In this document: piece after piece, positions 25,491 to 36,317 of the stretch
Position numbering within the stretch: the stretch's first letter is position 1
How the letters are laid out: every line of letters starts with the position of its first letter
Assembly: GCF_027925525.1 (NCBI RefSeq)
Contig: NZ_BSDJ01000039.1
Coordinates: 1 to 64,000, forward strand
DNA: 64,000 nucleotides
Direction of reading: 5' to 3'
From: Paenibacillus tyrphae
Lineage (GTDB): Bacteria > Bacillota > Bacilli > Paenibacillales > NBRC-103111
Translations under genes and position numbers: made by a program
The notes under the pieces: generated by a model
Seen by the model: the letters and a program-made list of their open reading frames with translations, nothing else
What the model was told of the DNA's origin: nothing
Databases searched by the model: none

Positions 25491-26783
25491 ATGGACTTTG
25501 GTTTGGAACTGGCGTACCGGGGGCTCCGGGCGCTGTTGCAGCTGTTGACGCATCCTTTTTACTATGTAGGCATTTTATTCATCGTGCTGCAGTACCGCCG
25601 GCAGATTGCATTCGAGCGGAAGCTATTCGCGACCAAGCTGCATTCGCTGCTGTCAGAAACGTGGCGTACCGTGCTGTGGGGCTGGGTGGGCGGTCTTGCC
25701 GCTTCCGTCCTGATGGCGGGAATCGGTGCGTCCGTTCAGCCGGAGGCGGTTGTTCTGCTGTGGCTTATTTCTCTGCTGCTTATTTTCGCTCGGATGCGCT
25801 TTTTGTGCTGGGCTTATGCCGTCGGTGTCATCGGTGTGGTGCAGGCGGTCATGCGGGCATTTCCCGTCTTATACGATGGGGAGGCTGCGGCTTCCTGGAG
25901 TTGGGTGACGGGACCGCTGCTGTCGTTGAATATGCCGTCTATGCTGGTACTTGTGGCGGTTTTGCATCTGGCGGAAGCGCTGTTCGTACGCTTCCAAGGC
26001 ACGCGGCTTGGCACGCCGATGTTTTACGAGAGCAAGCGGGGCAAAATTGTCGGCGGATATCAGTTGCAAGGCTACTGGCCGATGACGCTGTTTCTTCTGG
26101 TGCCGATGGCTGGGGGGACGGCACTGCCTTGGACGCCGCTGCTTGGCGGCGATTTGTGGCAGCACGGCTGGACGATCGTCGGCTTCCCCGTGATGATCGG
26201 CTTTACCGAGATGACAATGTCGCGGCTGCCTCAGGAGAAAGTGAAGCTGAGCTCGAACCTGCTGCTGCTCTATTCGGCAGCCCTGCTGCTGTTCGCCGCC
26301 GTTGCCGCCTGGTGGCCACCGTTTATGGCCGTGGCATCCGTGCTGTGCATCCTGATGCACGAAGCGATGATCGCCTACAGCAGGTGGGATGAAGCGAGGC
26401 GTAGTCCATTGTATGTACACGGGAGCCGCGGGCTGAAAATTTTGGGCATTCTGCCCGGCAGTCCGGCAGACGAACTTGGTCTTGCCGTCGGCGAGATCGT
26501 TCACAAAGTGAACGGGGTCCCGGTTCGTACGAAGCAGGATCTGCACCAAGCGATGCAGCAGAACTCGGCGTTCTGCAAGCTGGAAATTTTGAATTTGGCG
26601 GGCGAAAGCAAGTTTTTGAAGCGCGCAATTTTTTCGGGAGAGCACCATCAGCTAGGCATCGTGCTTGCGCCCGATCAAGAGGCGCTCCACTATGCGGAGG
26701 TAAGGCAGCGGCCGATCTGGGCGTACTTCAGCCGAAAGCCGGTCGGACTGCTCAACAATCGTTCGGGCTCCAAATCGGTATAA
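25491..26783 (+). CDS. minJ: MinJ-like polytopic PDZ protein
   Basis: A 430-residue membrane protein with about eight hydrophobic segments spread over residues 15-300. A C-terminal PDZ domain follows (about 305-385, with GILPGSPADELGLAVGEIVHKVNG). In B. subtilis the gene after ftsE-ftsX-ctpB(-swrA) is minJ, which bridges DivIVA and MinD and so places the division inhibitor at poles and septa. Membrane topology, PDZ position, length and synteny all agree here, but sequence identity could not be tested. ATG 25491 follows AAGGAG. swrA is absent; the repeat pair occupies that gap. A bidirectional terminator (26790-26837) follows. Confidence 0.75.
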   Translation: MDFGLELAYRGLRALLQLLTHPFYYVGILFIVLQYRRQIAFERKLFATKLHSLLSETWRTVLWGWVGGLAASVLMAGIGASVQPEAVVLLWLISLLLIFARMRFLCWAYAVGVIGVVQAVMRAFPVLYDGEAAASWSWVTGPLLSLNMPSMLVLVAVLHLAEALFVRFQGTRLGTPMFYESKRGKIVGGYQLQGYWPMTLFLLVPMAGGTALPWTPLLGGDLWQHGWTIVGFPVMIGFTEMTMSRLPQEKVKLSSNLLLLYSAALLLFAAVAAWWPPFMAVASVLCILMHEAMIAYSRWDEARRSPLYVHGSRGLKILGILPGSPADELGLAVGEIVHKVNGVPVRTKQDLHQAMQQNSAFCKLEILNLAGESKFLKRAIFSGEHHQLGIVLAPDQEALHYAEVRQRPIWAYFSRKPVGLLNNRSGSKSV

Positions 26784-26789
26784 GCACAA

Positions 26790-26837
26790 AAACAAGCCGC
26801 TGGCGTGAGAGACATGATCACGCCAAGCGGCTTGTTT
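26790..26837. terminator. Bidirectional terminator between minJ-like gene and motB
   Basis: AAACAAGCCGC (26790-26800) pairs with GCGGCTTGTTT (26827-26837). The stem continues with TGGCGTGA/TCACGCCA, a single bulged A and a 9-nt loop. A and T tracts on both sides suit both strands. Confidence 0.88.
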
Positions 26838-26878
26838 CAAATAAGTGTAAACTGCGGTAATAAGCCATGGAACGGGCT

Positions 26879-27682
26879 TTAATTGCCGGATGGTTGAAGA
26901 GCGGACGCGGGCTTCTCCCGCAGCACGACAATTTCGACCCGGCGGTTTTTGGCGCGGTTCTCTGCGCTGTTGTTTTCCGCTACAGGCCTCGTATCCGCGT
27001 AGGCCGTCGAAACGAGCTTTTTCGGATCGAGCTGTGTTTCATAAAGGAAATACCGCAGTACCGAAAGCGAACGAGCCTGCGACAGCCCCCAGTTGTCTTT
27101 GTAGAAGGAGCCTGTTACCAGCGGCAGGTCGTCCGTATGCCCTTCGATGCTGACCGTCGCGTCGAGCGTCGGGAATAAGCTTGCCAGCTTGGTTAAGACC
27201 GGAACCGCGGGCGGCTTCAGATCCGCTTTGCCGAGATCGAACAGGAACAGATCGTTCAGCGTGACGGCCACCCCTCGCGGCGTATTGGCTGCAGACACTT
27301 GGGATTGCAAATTGTTTTCTTCAATATAGACCTGCACTTTTTTGAGCAGATCTTCGAGCTGGCGTTCCTTTTTCTCCTGCTCTTCTCTTTCTTTCATTTC
27401 TCTGAGCTGCTGCTCGGTTTTCGTGCTGTCGTCTCCGCCCTTCGCCGGGTTGGCGGAACCGGAGATGCCCATGCCCTTCGGCATAATGGTATCGGCCTTC
27501 ATGAATTCAAACTTCAGCGCTTGCGACAGTACCTCATATTTTTGCACGTCCACCTTGCTCATCGCATACATGATGACAAAAAAGATGAGCAGCAGCGTAA
27601 TCAGGTCCGCATAGGTAACCATCCATCGCTCGTGGTTTTCGGGGGCTTCCTGCTTTTTATTCTTCCTCGCCACCGGCCTCAC
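26879..27682 (-). CDS. motB: Flagellar motor stator protein MotB
   Basis: MotB anchors the stator to peptidoglycan and supplies the ion-binding aspartate. The 267-residue protein has one membrane helix with the key Asp in MVTYADLITLLLIFFVIMY. A charged, gapped linker and plug region (about 60-120) and a C-terminal OmpA-like peptidoglycan-binding domain (with SIEGHTDDLPL) follow. The GTG start (27682) overlaps the motA coding end by 26 nt; GTG 27673 is possible. The pair motA-motB is a two-gene unit away from other flagellar genes, as is usual in Bacillales. Confidence 0.95.
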   Translation of the reverse strand: MRPVARKNKKQEAPENHERWMVTYADLITLLLIFFVIMYAMSKVDVQKYEVLSQALKFEFMKADTIMPKGMGISGSANPAKGGDDSTKTEQQLREMKEREEQEKKERQLEDLLKKVQVYIEENNLQSQVSAANTPRGVAVTLNDLFLFDLGKADLKPPAVPVLTKLASLFPTLDATVSIEGHTDDLPLVTGSFYKDNWGLSQARSLSVLRYFLYETQLDPKKLVSTAYADTRPVAENNSAENRAKNRRVEIVVLREKPASALQPSGN

Positions 27683-28448
27683 CTGCGCCTTCGACTTTTT
27701 TATGTTCCTGATGGAGGAACGAGTTCAGTTTCTTTTTGATAAGCTGCGGATTTTCCCCGGCTTGAAGCGCGAGGATGCCTTCCAGCATCAATTCCATCTC
27801 GGAAATTTGCTCTTTGCTGCGGATCTTGATTTTGTTTGCGATTGGCAGATAAAGAACGTTCGCGGACGATACGCCGTACAGCGTTGCAGTAAACGCAACC
27901 GCAATGGCCGGCCCCAGACTTCCCGGATCGGACAAGTTGCCGAGCACGTGGATCAAGCCCATAACGGTACCGATGATCCCCATCGTCGGAGCATAGGCGC
28001 CGGCAGAATCGAACATTTTGGCGTAGCCTTCGTGATGGTGCTCGATAGCGTCCATCTCCAGCTCCAGAATTTGCCGGGTCAGCTCCGGATCGGTGCCGTC
28101 GACGACCATCATGAGGCCGTCCCGCAGGAACGGGTTGCTGTGCTCTTGCGCACGCTGCTCCAAGGCAAGCACGCCTTCGCGTCTGGCGATCGTGGCCATG
28201 TCGACCAGCTCGTCGATGATCGCGGCGTGGTCGCGCTTCGGCTCTTTGAATGCCATTCCCAAAGCTTTGCCGATTTGCTTAAGCTGGGACATTGGGAAGC
28301 TGATCATGACCGCTCCGAATGTTCCGCCGAAAATAATGAGCATGGCACTGGGAACCACCAGCGCGGAAAGGTGACCGCCGTCCATCAGATAGCCGCCGAT
28401 CAGACCGCCCAGGCCTACGATAATACCTATTAATGTAGTCAAGTCCAC
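27657..28448 (-). CDS. motA: Flagellar motor stator protein MotA
   Basis: MotA forms the pentameric ion channel around a MotB dimer and contacts FliG. The 263-residue protein shows four membrane helices (about 3-25, 33-55, 145-165, 180-200) and a cytoplasmic loop with the charged rotor-contact region (ALEQRAQEH...LRDGLMMVVDGTDPE). The MotA signature SAGAYAPTMGIIGTVMGLIHVL is intact. GTG 28448 follows AGGGGTGG. Overall pattern resembles proton-type MotA of B. subtilis, but a sodium-type MotP cannot be excluded by eye. Confidence 0.94.
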   Translation of the reverse strand: MDLTTLIGIIVGLGGLIGGYLMDGGHLSALVVPSAMLIIFGGTFGAVMISFPMSQLKQIGKALGMAFKEPKRDHAAIIDELVDMATIARREGVLALEQRAQEHSNPFLRDGLMMVVDGTDPELTRQILELEMDAIEHHHEGYAKMFDSAGAYAPTMGIIGTVMGLIHVLGNLSDPGSLGPAIAVAFTATLYGVSSANVLYLPIANKIKIRSKEQISEMELMLEGILALQAGENPQLIKKKLNSFLHQEHKKVEGAGEAGGEEE

Positions 28449-28549
28449 TGTCGTTCCACCCCTAGATTTCTAAAATTAATGTTGTGCTGCGTTCCTTTTT
28501 CTTTTTTCTGCGCAAGCAAAGCCTTGGAAAAACAGGAAATGGGATTCGT

Positions 28550-28578
28550 TTGCAACAGAAAGAGAAAAAGGGTATAAT
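28550..28578 (+). promoter_or_regulatory. Sigma-A promoter of uvrBA
   Basis: TTGCAA (28550-28555), 17-bp spacer, TATAAT (28573-28578). It is followed at once by a LexA-like box. Confidence 0.8.
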
Positions 28579-28583
28579 ATATG

Positions 28584-28597
28584 GGAACAAATATTCC
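28584..28597 (+). promoter_or_regulatory. LexA (SOS) box of uvrBA
   Basis: GGAACAAATATTCC matches 12 of 14 positions of the Bacillus LexA consensus CGAACRNRYGTTYC and overlaps the expected transcription start. A weaker match (11 of 14) lies at 28624-28637 (CGAACGCGCGTCAA). DNA-damage induction is expected. Confidence 0.65.
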
Positions 28598-28718
28598 TAT
28601 CAAAGGAAATCGTCGAACGGAGTCGAACGCGCGTCAACCGATGCTTAGTTATTTATCGGAATATGGTAGATAAAAGTTTAGAAGGAAAACAAAGTCTTTT
28701 TAATGAACGGGTGATCAG

Positions 28719-30725
<2,007 letters not shown>

Positions 30726-30745
30726 TCAAGGGAGGCTTTCGAAAC

Positions 30746-33628
30746 GTGGCCAGAGACAACATTGTAATTAAAGGCGCCAGGGCGCACAACCTGAAAAATA
30801 TCGACGTCGTCATTCCACGGGATAAATTTGTCGTCCTGACCGGCCTGAGCGGCTCCGGTAAGTCGTCCTTGGCGTTCGATACGATCTATGCCGAAGGGCA
30901 AAGAAGATATGTCGAGTCGCTGTCCGCTTATGCGCGGCAGTTTCTCGGCCAGATGGACAAACCGGACGTCGACTCGATCGACGGATTGTCTCCGGCCATC
31001 TCCATCGACCAGAAGACGACGAGCCGCAACCCGCGTTCCACCGTGGGTACGGTGACGGAAATTTACGACTATCTGCGTCTGCTATTCGCCCGGATCGGGC
31101 GTCCGCACTGTCCGGAGCATAAAATCGAGATTACCTCGCAAACCGTCGAGCAGATGGTCGACCGGATCATGGAGTATCCGGAACGTACCAAGCTGCAAAT
31201 TTTGGCGCCGATCGTCTCGGGACGCAAAGGCGAGCATTCGAAGCTGCTGGCGGATATCCAGAAGCAAGGCTTCGTCCGCGTGCGCGTCAACGGCGAGCTG
31301 CGCGAGCTGTCGGAAACGATCGAGCTGGAAAAAAACAAAAAGCATACGATCGAAGTGGTCGTGGACCGGATTGTCGTGAAGGACGACGTCCAAACGCGTC
31401 TGGCTGATTCGCTGGAGACGGCTTTGAAGCTGGCTGAGGGGCGCGTCATCGTGGACGTGATCGATCAGGAAGAGCTGCTGTTCAGCCAAAATCTGGCTTG
31501 TCCCGAGTGCGGCTTCAGCATCGAAGAGCTGGCACCGCGGATGTTCTCGTTCAACAGCCCGTTCGGTGCATGTCCGGATTGCGACGGCTTAGGGCAAAAG
31601 ATGATCGTCGACCCGGATCTGCTCGTTCCGAATCCGAAGCTTTCCATCGAAGAGGGAGCGTTCGAGGCATGGGCCGGCAGCACGTCGAACTACTATCCGC
31701 AGTTCCTTGCGGCGGTGTGCGAGCACTACGGTATCCCGAAAAATGTGCCTGTCAGCGAGCTGACGAAAGAGCAAATGCAAAAGCTGCTGAACGGTACCGG
31801 CGGGGAGAAGGTGCGCTTTCGCTACGAGAACGACTTCGGACATAAGAAGGAAGCGATGGTTCCTTTCGAAGGCATCGTGAACAATCTGGAGCGCCGTTAC
31901 CGGGAGACGTTTTCCGACGGCATCCGTGAGCATATCGAGTCATACATGAGCGCCAAGCCTTGCGGCAAGTGCAAGGGCGCCCGCCTGAAGCCGGAAACGC
32001 TGGCGGTAACCGTAGGAGATAAAAATATCGCGCATGTCACCTCGCTGTCCATCGGGGAAGCGCAGCAATGGTTCGACTGGCTGAAGCTGACCGACCGTGA
32101 GACGCAGATCGCGCATCTGATCTTGAAGGAGATCAAAGAGCGTCTGGGCTTCCTCGTCAATGTCGGGCTCGACTATTTGACGATGCACCGCGCGGCGGGC
32201 ACGCTTTCCGGCGGTGAGGCGCAGCGGATTCGTCTGGCGACACAAATCGGGTCGAGCCTGATGGGCGTTCTATACATCTTGGACGAGCCGAGTATCGGAC
32301 TGCATCAGCGGGACAACGACCGGCTGATCCAGACGCTGGAGCACATGCGGAATCTGGGCAATACGCTGATTGTGGTTGAGCACGACGAAGATACGATGCT
32401 GGCTGCTGATTACATCATCGATATCGGACCGGGCGCGGGCATTCACGGCGGCCAGGTGATTGCCCAAGGTACACCTGAGGAGATTATGCAGGACGAGCAA
32501 TCGTTGACCGGGCAATATCTCAGCGGCCGCAAGTTTATTCCTGTCCCTGCCGAGCGGCGGAAGCCGAACGGCAAATGGCTGGAAATCCGCGGGGCCAAAG
32601 AAAATAATCTGCGCGGCGTCAATGTGAAGATTCCTTTGGGAGTATTCGGCTGTGTAACTGGCGTGTCCGGCTCAGGCAAGAGTACGCTGATTAACGAACT
32701 TTTGTACAAAACGTTGGCGAAAGAGTTGAACGGCGCCAAGGTTCGCCCGGGCGAGTACAAGGAGTTCAAAGGACTGGAGCATGTCGACAAAGTGATCGAC
32801 ATCGATCAGTCGCCGATCGGGCGGACGCCCCGCTCGAACCCGGCTACGTACACCGGCGTATTTGACGATATTCGCGACGTCTTCTCGGCGACCAACGAAG
32901 CGAAGGTGCGCGGCTACAAGAAAGGCCGGTTCAGCTTTAACGTGAAGGGCGGACGCTGCGAGGCGTGCAAGGGAGACGGCATCATCAAGATCGAGATGCA
33001 CTTCCTGCCGGACGTTTACGTGCCGTGTGAGGTATGCAAAGGCAAACGGTACAACCGTGAAACGTTGGAAGTGAAATATAAAGGCAAGAACATTTCCGAG
33101 GTATTGGAAATGACGATTGAGGATGCGTGCGAATTTTTCAAAAACATTCCGCGTATTCACCGGAAAATGCAGACGTTGATGGACGTCGGGCTTGGGTACA
33201 TGAACCTGGGTCAGCCGGCGACAACACTCTCCGGGGGAGAAGCGCAGCGCGTGAAGCTCGCGGCCGAGCTCTATCGCCGTAGCACGGGCAAGACGATCTA
33301 CATTCTGGACGAGCCGACGACCGGATTGCATATCCATGATATCGACCGGCTGCTTAAGGTGCTGCACCGCTTGGTCGAGAACGGCGATTCCGTCCTCGTC
33401 ATCGAGCACAACCTCGATGTGATCAAGACGGCCGATTATATCATCGATCTTGGGCCGGAAGGCGGCAGCAGGGGCGGTACCATCGTTGCTTCCGGTACGC
33501 CGGAGGAAGTCGTGAAGGTAGATGGTTCATACACCGGCAAATACCTGAAGCCGATCCTGGAACGCGACAAAGTGCGCTCCGAGGATTACTATAAACGGCT
33601 GAAAGAGATGGAAGACGCGGCCGTTTAA
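30746..33628 (+). CDS. uvrA: Excinuclease ABC subunit A
   Basis: UvrA is the dimeric ABC-type damage sensor that loads UvrB. The 960-residue protein has two ATPase modules (Walker [10 protein letters not shown] and GVSGSGKST; signatures [12 protein letters not shown] and [12 protein letters not shown]). Two zinc sites are visible (CPECGFS...CPDCDG and CEACKGDG...CEVCKGKR). GTG 30746 follows AAGGGAGG. It ends at a strong terminator (33650-33702). Confidence 0.98.
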   Translation: MARDNIVIKGARAHNLKNIDVVIPRDKFVVLTGLSGSGKSSLAFDTIYAEGQRRYVESLSAYARQFLGQMDKPDVDSIDGLSPAISIDQKTTSRNPRSTVGTVTEIYDYLRLLFARIGRPHCPEHKIEITSQTVEQMVDRIMEYPERTKLQILAPIVSGRKGEHSKLLADIQKQGFVRVRVNGELRELSETIELEKNKKHTIEVVVDRIVVKDDVQTRLADSLETALKLAEGRVIVDVIDQEELLFSQNLACPECGFSIEELAPRMFSFNSPFGACPDCDGLGQKMIVDPDLLVPNPKLSIEEGAFEAWAGSTSNYYPQFLAAVCEHYGIPKNVPVSELTKEQMQKLLNGTGGEKVRFRYENDFGHKKEAMVPFEGIVNNLERRYRETFSDGIREHIESYMSAKPCGKCKGARLKPETLAVTVGDKNIAHVTSLSIGEAQQWFDWLKLTDRETQIAHLILKEIKERLGFLVNVGLDYLTMHRAAGTLSGGEAQRIRLATQIGSSLMGVLYILDEPSIGLHQRDNDRLIQTLEHMRNLGNTLIVVEHDEDTMLAADYIIDIGPGAGIHGGQVIAQGTPEEIMQDEQSLTGQYLSGRKFIPVPAERRKPNGKWLEIRGAKENNLRGVNVKIPLGVFGCVTGVSGSGKSTLINELLYKTLAKELNGAKVRPGEYKEFKGLEHVDKVIDIDQSPIGRTPRSNPATYTGVFDDIRDVFSATNEAKVRGYKKGRFSFNVKGGRCEACKGDGIIKIEMHFLPDVYVPCEVCKGKRYNRETLEVKYKGKNISEVLEMTIEDACEFFKNIPRIHRKMQTLMDVGLGYMNLGQPATTLSGGEAQRVKLAAELYRRSTGKTIYILDEPTTGLHIHDIDRLLKVLHRLVENGDSVLVIEHNLDVIKTADYIIDLGPEGGSRGGTIVASGTPEEVVKVDGSYTGKYLKPILERDKVRSEDYYKRLKEMEDAAV

Positions 33629-33649
33629 TCTTGAGGGTCACAAGAATAG

Positions 33650-33702
33650 AAAAAACGCTGCTCCAAGCTGGGAAGTGAACTGGCTTAGGAGCGGCGTTTT
33701 TT
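33650..33702 (+). terminator. Terminator after uvrBA
   Basis: AAAAAACGC-T-GCTCC (33650-33664) pairs with GGAGC-G-GCGTTTTTT (33688-33702). The stem is symmetrical, so it could also stop minus-strand transcription. Confidence 0.9.
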
Positions 33703-33954
33703 GCGGTAGCGAAATGGTTCGACAGCAAAAGCCGGCTAGCGGGCGGTCCCGTACCGCGGTTATCCTTGTAATACAGGATCAGCTGCTCCAGTGCCGGGCC
33801 GATCTAATCGCCTTTAGTGCGGCATTTCAGCGCTTGGTTCAATTGAGGGCCCCTGGCCCGAATGCCGCCCACGGTGATATCGAAGGCGTCGTCCATCCCA
33901 TCCGGTGTTTTCACGATTGTGCCTTGCAGGCTAGACACTGAATCTCCCCATGAC
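33703..33954 (-). pseudogene. Decayed C-terminal gene fragment, possibly nitrite/sulfite reductase-like
   Basis: Read on the minus strand, one frame gives a coherent protein stretch that starts without a start codon (WGDSVSSLQGTIVKTPDGM) and continues DDAFDITVGGIRARGP. After about 50 residues it is broken by TAG (at 33806-33804, a one-base change from GAG) and resumes IGPALEQLILYYKDNRG. The style recalls the C-terminal end of ferredoxin-type nitrite/sulfite reductases, but this is from memory of the family pattern and is weak. No full gene surrounds it, so it is a remnant. Confidence 0.35.
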
Positions 33955-33965
33955 CGGAGTTATAA

Positions 33966-34100
33966 ATGTTAGAAAAAATGGACATTTTATATTTGCGCGA
34001 AAGATTCGAGAAATCGCGGCTCATCAGGAAGAAATCGTTCACCCGATTGATCGACCAGCGCGGTCGTATCCATCAGCTAGATGTGAAACAAGCGCCTTGA
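33966..34100 (+). CDS. Possible small protein (44 aa)
   Basis: An ATG at 33966, preceded by CCGGAG (33954-33959), opens a 44-codon frame ending TGA at 34098-34100. The product is strongly basic (MLEKMDILYLRERFEKSRLI...) with amphipathic helix character and no membrane segment. I do not recognise it. Sitting in a remnant-bearing gap, it could be a real small gene or chance. The rest of 34101-34197 contains a bulged hairpin (34119-34156) and no other gene. Confidence 0.3.
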   Translation: MLEKMDILYLRERFEKSRLIRKKSFTRLIDQRGRIHQLDVKQAP

Positions 34101-34197
34101 GTGAAGTGCCCCACAAAGGAAGGCAGCGGCGAAGAAGTCATGCCCTGCCGCTTCCCGGGGTAAATGTTGACAAACTTGTTACACTTGGATAAATCGC

Positions 34198-34226
34198 TTG
34201 CACTTCCAAGCTAGTCAAGATAAGAT
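34198..34226 (+). promoter_or_regulatory. Candidate sigma-A promoter of the 72-aa membrane protein
   Basis: TTGCAC (34198-34203), 17-bp spacer, TAAGAT (34221-34226), about 40 bp before the ATG at 34267. A perfect TTGACA at 34167-34172 lies further up but lacks a good -10. Confidence 0.45.
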
Positions 34227-34266
34227 AGAAATTAAAGTATTTTCGCATATTGAAGGAGGTCCCTCC

Positions 34267-34485
34267 ATGTTTTTGGCTGAAGAAGCGGCAAAAGCCACGA
34301 CGAGCACCTTTTCCGGTTTCGATATCTTCGTGATCTTGTTCACGCTAGTTATTGCCATCGGCGTGATCCGGTTGCTCGGCGCTAAAAAGAAAAATCCGTT
34401 CGCCATTGGCTTTGGTCTGGTTAGCTTGGCCGTATTCGTAACCTTGAGCGCAGTTATGGTTATGGGCTGGATGGGCAAGCTGTAA
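34267..34485 (+). CDS. Small two-helix membrane protein (72 aa)
   Basis: After a short acidic/alanine N-terminus the 72-residue protein has two hydrophobic helices (about 16-35 and 44-67) separated by a basic turn, GAKKKNPF. The start is fixed by a near-perfect AAGGAGGT (34252-34261). The pattern recalls DUF2759-type small proteins of Bacillales, but this is only a resemblance. Expressed alone between its own promoter and the terminator at 34526-34556. Function unknown. Confidence 0.75.
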   Translation: MFLAEEAAKATTSTFSGFDIFVILFTLVIAIGVIRLLGAKKKNPFAIGFGLVSLAVFVTLSAVMVMGWMGKL

Positions 34486-34525
34486 GCTGCTGCAGAGACG
34501 CGAATAAGACTATACATGCACGGAC

Positions 34526-34556
34526 AAGGACAGGTCTCCCGGGACGCTGTCCTTTT
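34526..34556 (+). terminator. Terminator after small membrane protein gene
   Basis: AAGGACAG (34526-34533) pairs with CTGTCCTT (34547-34554), with GTC/GAC inside and TTTT at 34553-34556. Confidence 0.8.
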
Positions 34557-34591
34557 GGCGTTTTAAGAGGGACTATTCCTCCTAAGCATAT

Positions 34592-34627
34592 AAAAAGGAG
34601 CGCCCGCCTTAAGCAGAGGGACGCTCC
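34592..34627 (-). terminator. Terminator of the sugar-isomerase-like gene
   Basis: On the minus strand GGAGCG (34627-34622) pairs with CGCTCC (34602-34597) and is followed by TTTTTATA. Confidence 0.85.
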
Positions 34628-34633
34628 ATTGAA

Positions 34634-35602
34634 TTACACCCACCACATTTCGCCAAGCGGCTCTTTGATGAGGATTTGCTGCAGGTTTTGCACCGCTTTC
34701 GTAAAGCCTTCGTCCACCGACATCAAGCCGTCTTCATGCTCGATGCTGACGACATAGTCGTAGCCAACCAAGCGAAGTGCGCTGATGATGTCCGCCCAAG
34801 TCTTGAGATCGTGCCCATAACCGACGGTGCGGAACTGCCAAGCGCGGTCCAGCATGTTCGCGTAGGACTGCATGTCCGTGACGCCGTAACGGTTGACGTT
34901 GATCGGATCGATCGACGTATCTTTAGCATGGAAGTGGTGAATGGCGCCTGCGCGGCCAAGAATGTTCACCGCCTGCACCGGATCGATGCCCTGCCACCAC
35001 ATATGGCTCGGGTCCAGGTTCGCGCCGATAACATTGCCGGCCGCTTCGCGCAGACGCAGCAGCGTAGCCGGAGTATGGACGGAGAAGCCGCCGTGCAGCT
35101 CGAGACCGAATTTCACGCCGCGCTCGGAAGCGTATTTACCGGTTTCCGTCCAGTACGGAATGACTTTGTTGGTCCACTGCCAGTCGAGAATCTCTTGGAA
35201 ATCGGGTGGCCAAGGAGCCACCGGCCAGTTCGGATATTTCGCATTATCAGAGTCTCCCGGGCAGCCGGAGAACGCATTGACGACAGGCACCTCAAGCTTC
35301 TGGGCAAGGTCCACCGTCTTAAGCAGCGCTTCGTGATCGGCTTGGGCGAGCGCTTTCTGCGGATGGAGCGGGTTGCCGTGGCAGCTGAGCGCGCTGATCG
35401 TCAGTCCGCGGGATTCGATCGCTTGCTTGAATGCTTTCAGCTTGCCGTTATCGCTGAGCAGCACGTCCGGGTCGCAGTGTGCTTTGCCCGGGTAGCCGCC
35501 GGTGCCGATTTCAACAGCGTCCAGACCTTTGGATGCAATGTAGTCAAGCGCTTCTTCGAAAGGCTTCTGCTGGAATAATACCGTGAAAACACCTAATTTC
35601 AT
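34634..35602 (-). CDS. Sugar phosphate isomerase/epimerase (xylose-isomerase-like TIM barrel)
   Basis: A 322-residue cytoplasmic protein of the AP-endonuclease-2/xylose-isomerase-like barrel family (IolE/IolH-type relatives). Metal-ligand type motifs are visible: a Glu in GLELHGGF, ANLDPSHMWWQG, HFHAKDT and a late Glu in SIEHEDGLMS. These proteins usually isomerise or epimerise ketoses or inososes; the substrate here is unknown. It stands alone, with GGAGGTG before the ATG, its own promoter (35659-35686) carrying an operator-like palindrome, and a terminator. This suggests substrate-responsive regulation. Confidence 0.88.
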   Translation of the reverse strand: MKLGVFTVLFQQKPFEEALDYIASKGLDAVEIGTGGYPGKAHCDPDVLLSDNGKLKAFKQAIESRGLTISALSCHGNPLHPQKALAQADHEALLKTVDLAQKLEVPVVNAFSGCPGDSDNAKYPNWPVAPWPPDFQEILDWQWTNKVIPYWTETGKYASERGVKFGLELHGGFSVHTPATLLRLREAAGNVIGANLDPSHMWWQGIDPVQAVNILGRAGAIHHFHAKDTSIDPINVNRYGVTDMQSYANMLDRAWQFRTVGYGHDLKTWADIISALRLVGYDYVVSIEHEDGLMSVDEGFTKAVQNLQQILIKEPLGEMWWV

Positions 35603-35653
35603 GGGACACCTCCGAAAATAATCAAAATGAACGCGCGTACAATAGAACGCTCA

Positions 35654-35686
35654 ACCAAATTATATCATTATTTGGTCCCAGCTCAA
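35654..35686 (-). promoter_or_regulatory. Promoter with operator-like palindrome for the sugar-isomerase-like gene
   Basis: On the minus strand TTGAGC (35686-35681), 16-bp spacer, TATAAT (35664-35659). The -10 is enclosed by a 7-bp inverted repeat ACCAAAT (35654-35660)/ATTTGGT (35670-35676), a plausible repressor site. The rest of the 351-bp gap 35603-35953 shows only a possible -10 (TACAAT, 35885-35890) for the next gene. Confidence 0.55.
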
Positions 35687-35953
35687 AGTAGGAGTTTCGG
35701 ACATCATGCATCGGGATGTCGCTTTTTCGTAAAAAGTTCATTACTCAGTCTAAACCGTTCATCGTCTGAATATAAATGGTCAGCATTCGAAATCACGTTC
35801 TCCTTCCAAGGGTTATCTTTATTTCTGGTGATTTTCGACAAAAGTCCGCGACAACATTCCCGTTTCTTTTCCTTTTGAATGGTTTACAATGGAAATAATT
35901 CTTCGGACCGGGGAGGGAAGGGGCAACTTTTTAAAGAAAGGGCGGATCGTAAG

Positions 35954-36250
35954 ATGAGCAAAGATACGCAAATTGTTGAAACGGTATCAGGCACCTGGCT
36001 GCGTTTCCCAAACAACTTTAAAAAGTTTCATTGCTTGGTGGAGCTGCCCGATCAGCTCTCGCTCAACATTAATACGAAATCGGGCTGCGTGCATGTACAT
36101 AAGAAGGACTGCGATGATGTGTTTCAATATGTGGGAAAATTGTATATAACAGCGAACGGCAATCAGCTGCAATGCACCGTTCAAGCTGCTCCGGCCAAAG
36201 AAGAAGTGATGGAGACGCCCGCGCCCGGGAAGCAATCCGATGCCAGTTGA
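35954..36250 (+). CDS. Hypothetical protein (98 aa)
   Basis: A 98-residue soluble protein. It starts MSKDTQIVETVSGTWLRF, followed by a beta-rich core containing CVHVHKKDCDD and an acidic, proline-containing tail. No family is recognised. The ATG at 35954 follows AAAGGGCGG; the frame stays open upstream to 35879 but with a poor start. It shares a bidirectional terminator with the MBOAT operon coming from the other side. One Cys pair and two His in the core could bind metal, which is speculation. Confidence 0.65.
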   Translation: MSKDTQIVETVSGTWLRFPNNFKKFHCLVELPDQLSLNINTKSGCVHVHKKDCDDVFQYVGKLYITANGNQLQCTVQAAPAKEEVMETPAPGKQSDAS

Positions 36251-36272
36251 AGTATATTCGTGAGTTCGCGTG

Positions 36273-36310
36273 AAAAAAACAAGCAGCGCCCGCAAAGGGA
36301 CGCTGCTTTT
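36273..36310. terminator. Bidirectional terminator at the end of the MBOAT operon
   Basis: AAGCAGCG-CCC (36281-36291) pairs with GGG-A-CGCTGCTT (36297-36308). It is followed by TTTT on the plus strand and by GTTTTTTT on the minus strand. Confidence 0.88.
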
Positions 36311-36317
36311 ATCATAC

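Noticed and set aside
25457-26392. Plus-strand frame overlapping the minJ-like gene in another phase
   Set aside because: Arg/Ala/Gly-rich out-of-frame translation; the PDZ-containing frame is clearly coding.
33675-33941. 88-codon plus-strand ORF after the uvrA terminator
   Set aside because: Starts inside the terminator stem and is antisense to the more protein-like remnant; no family resemblance.
33966-34100. Spo0E-like phosphatase for the 44-aa ORF
   Set aside because: Size and HQLD hint at it, but the SQELD motif and hydrophobic spacing are not there.
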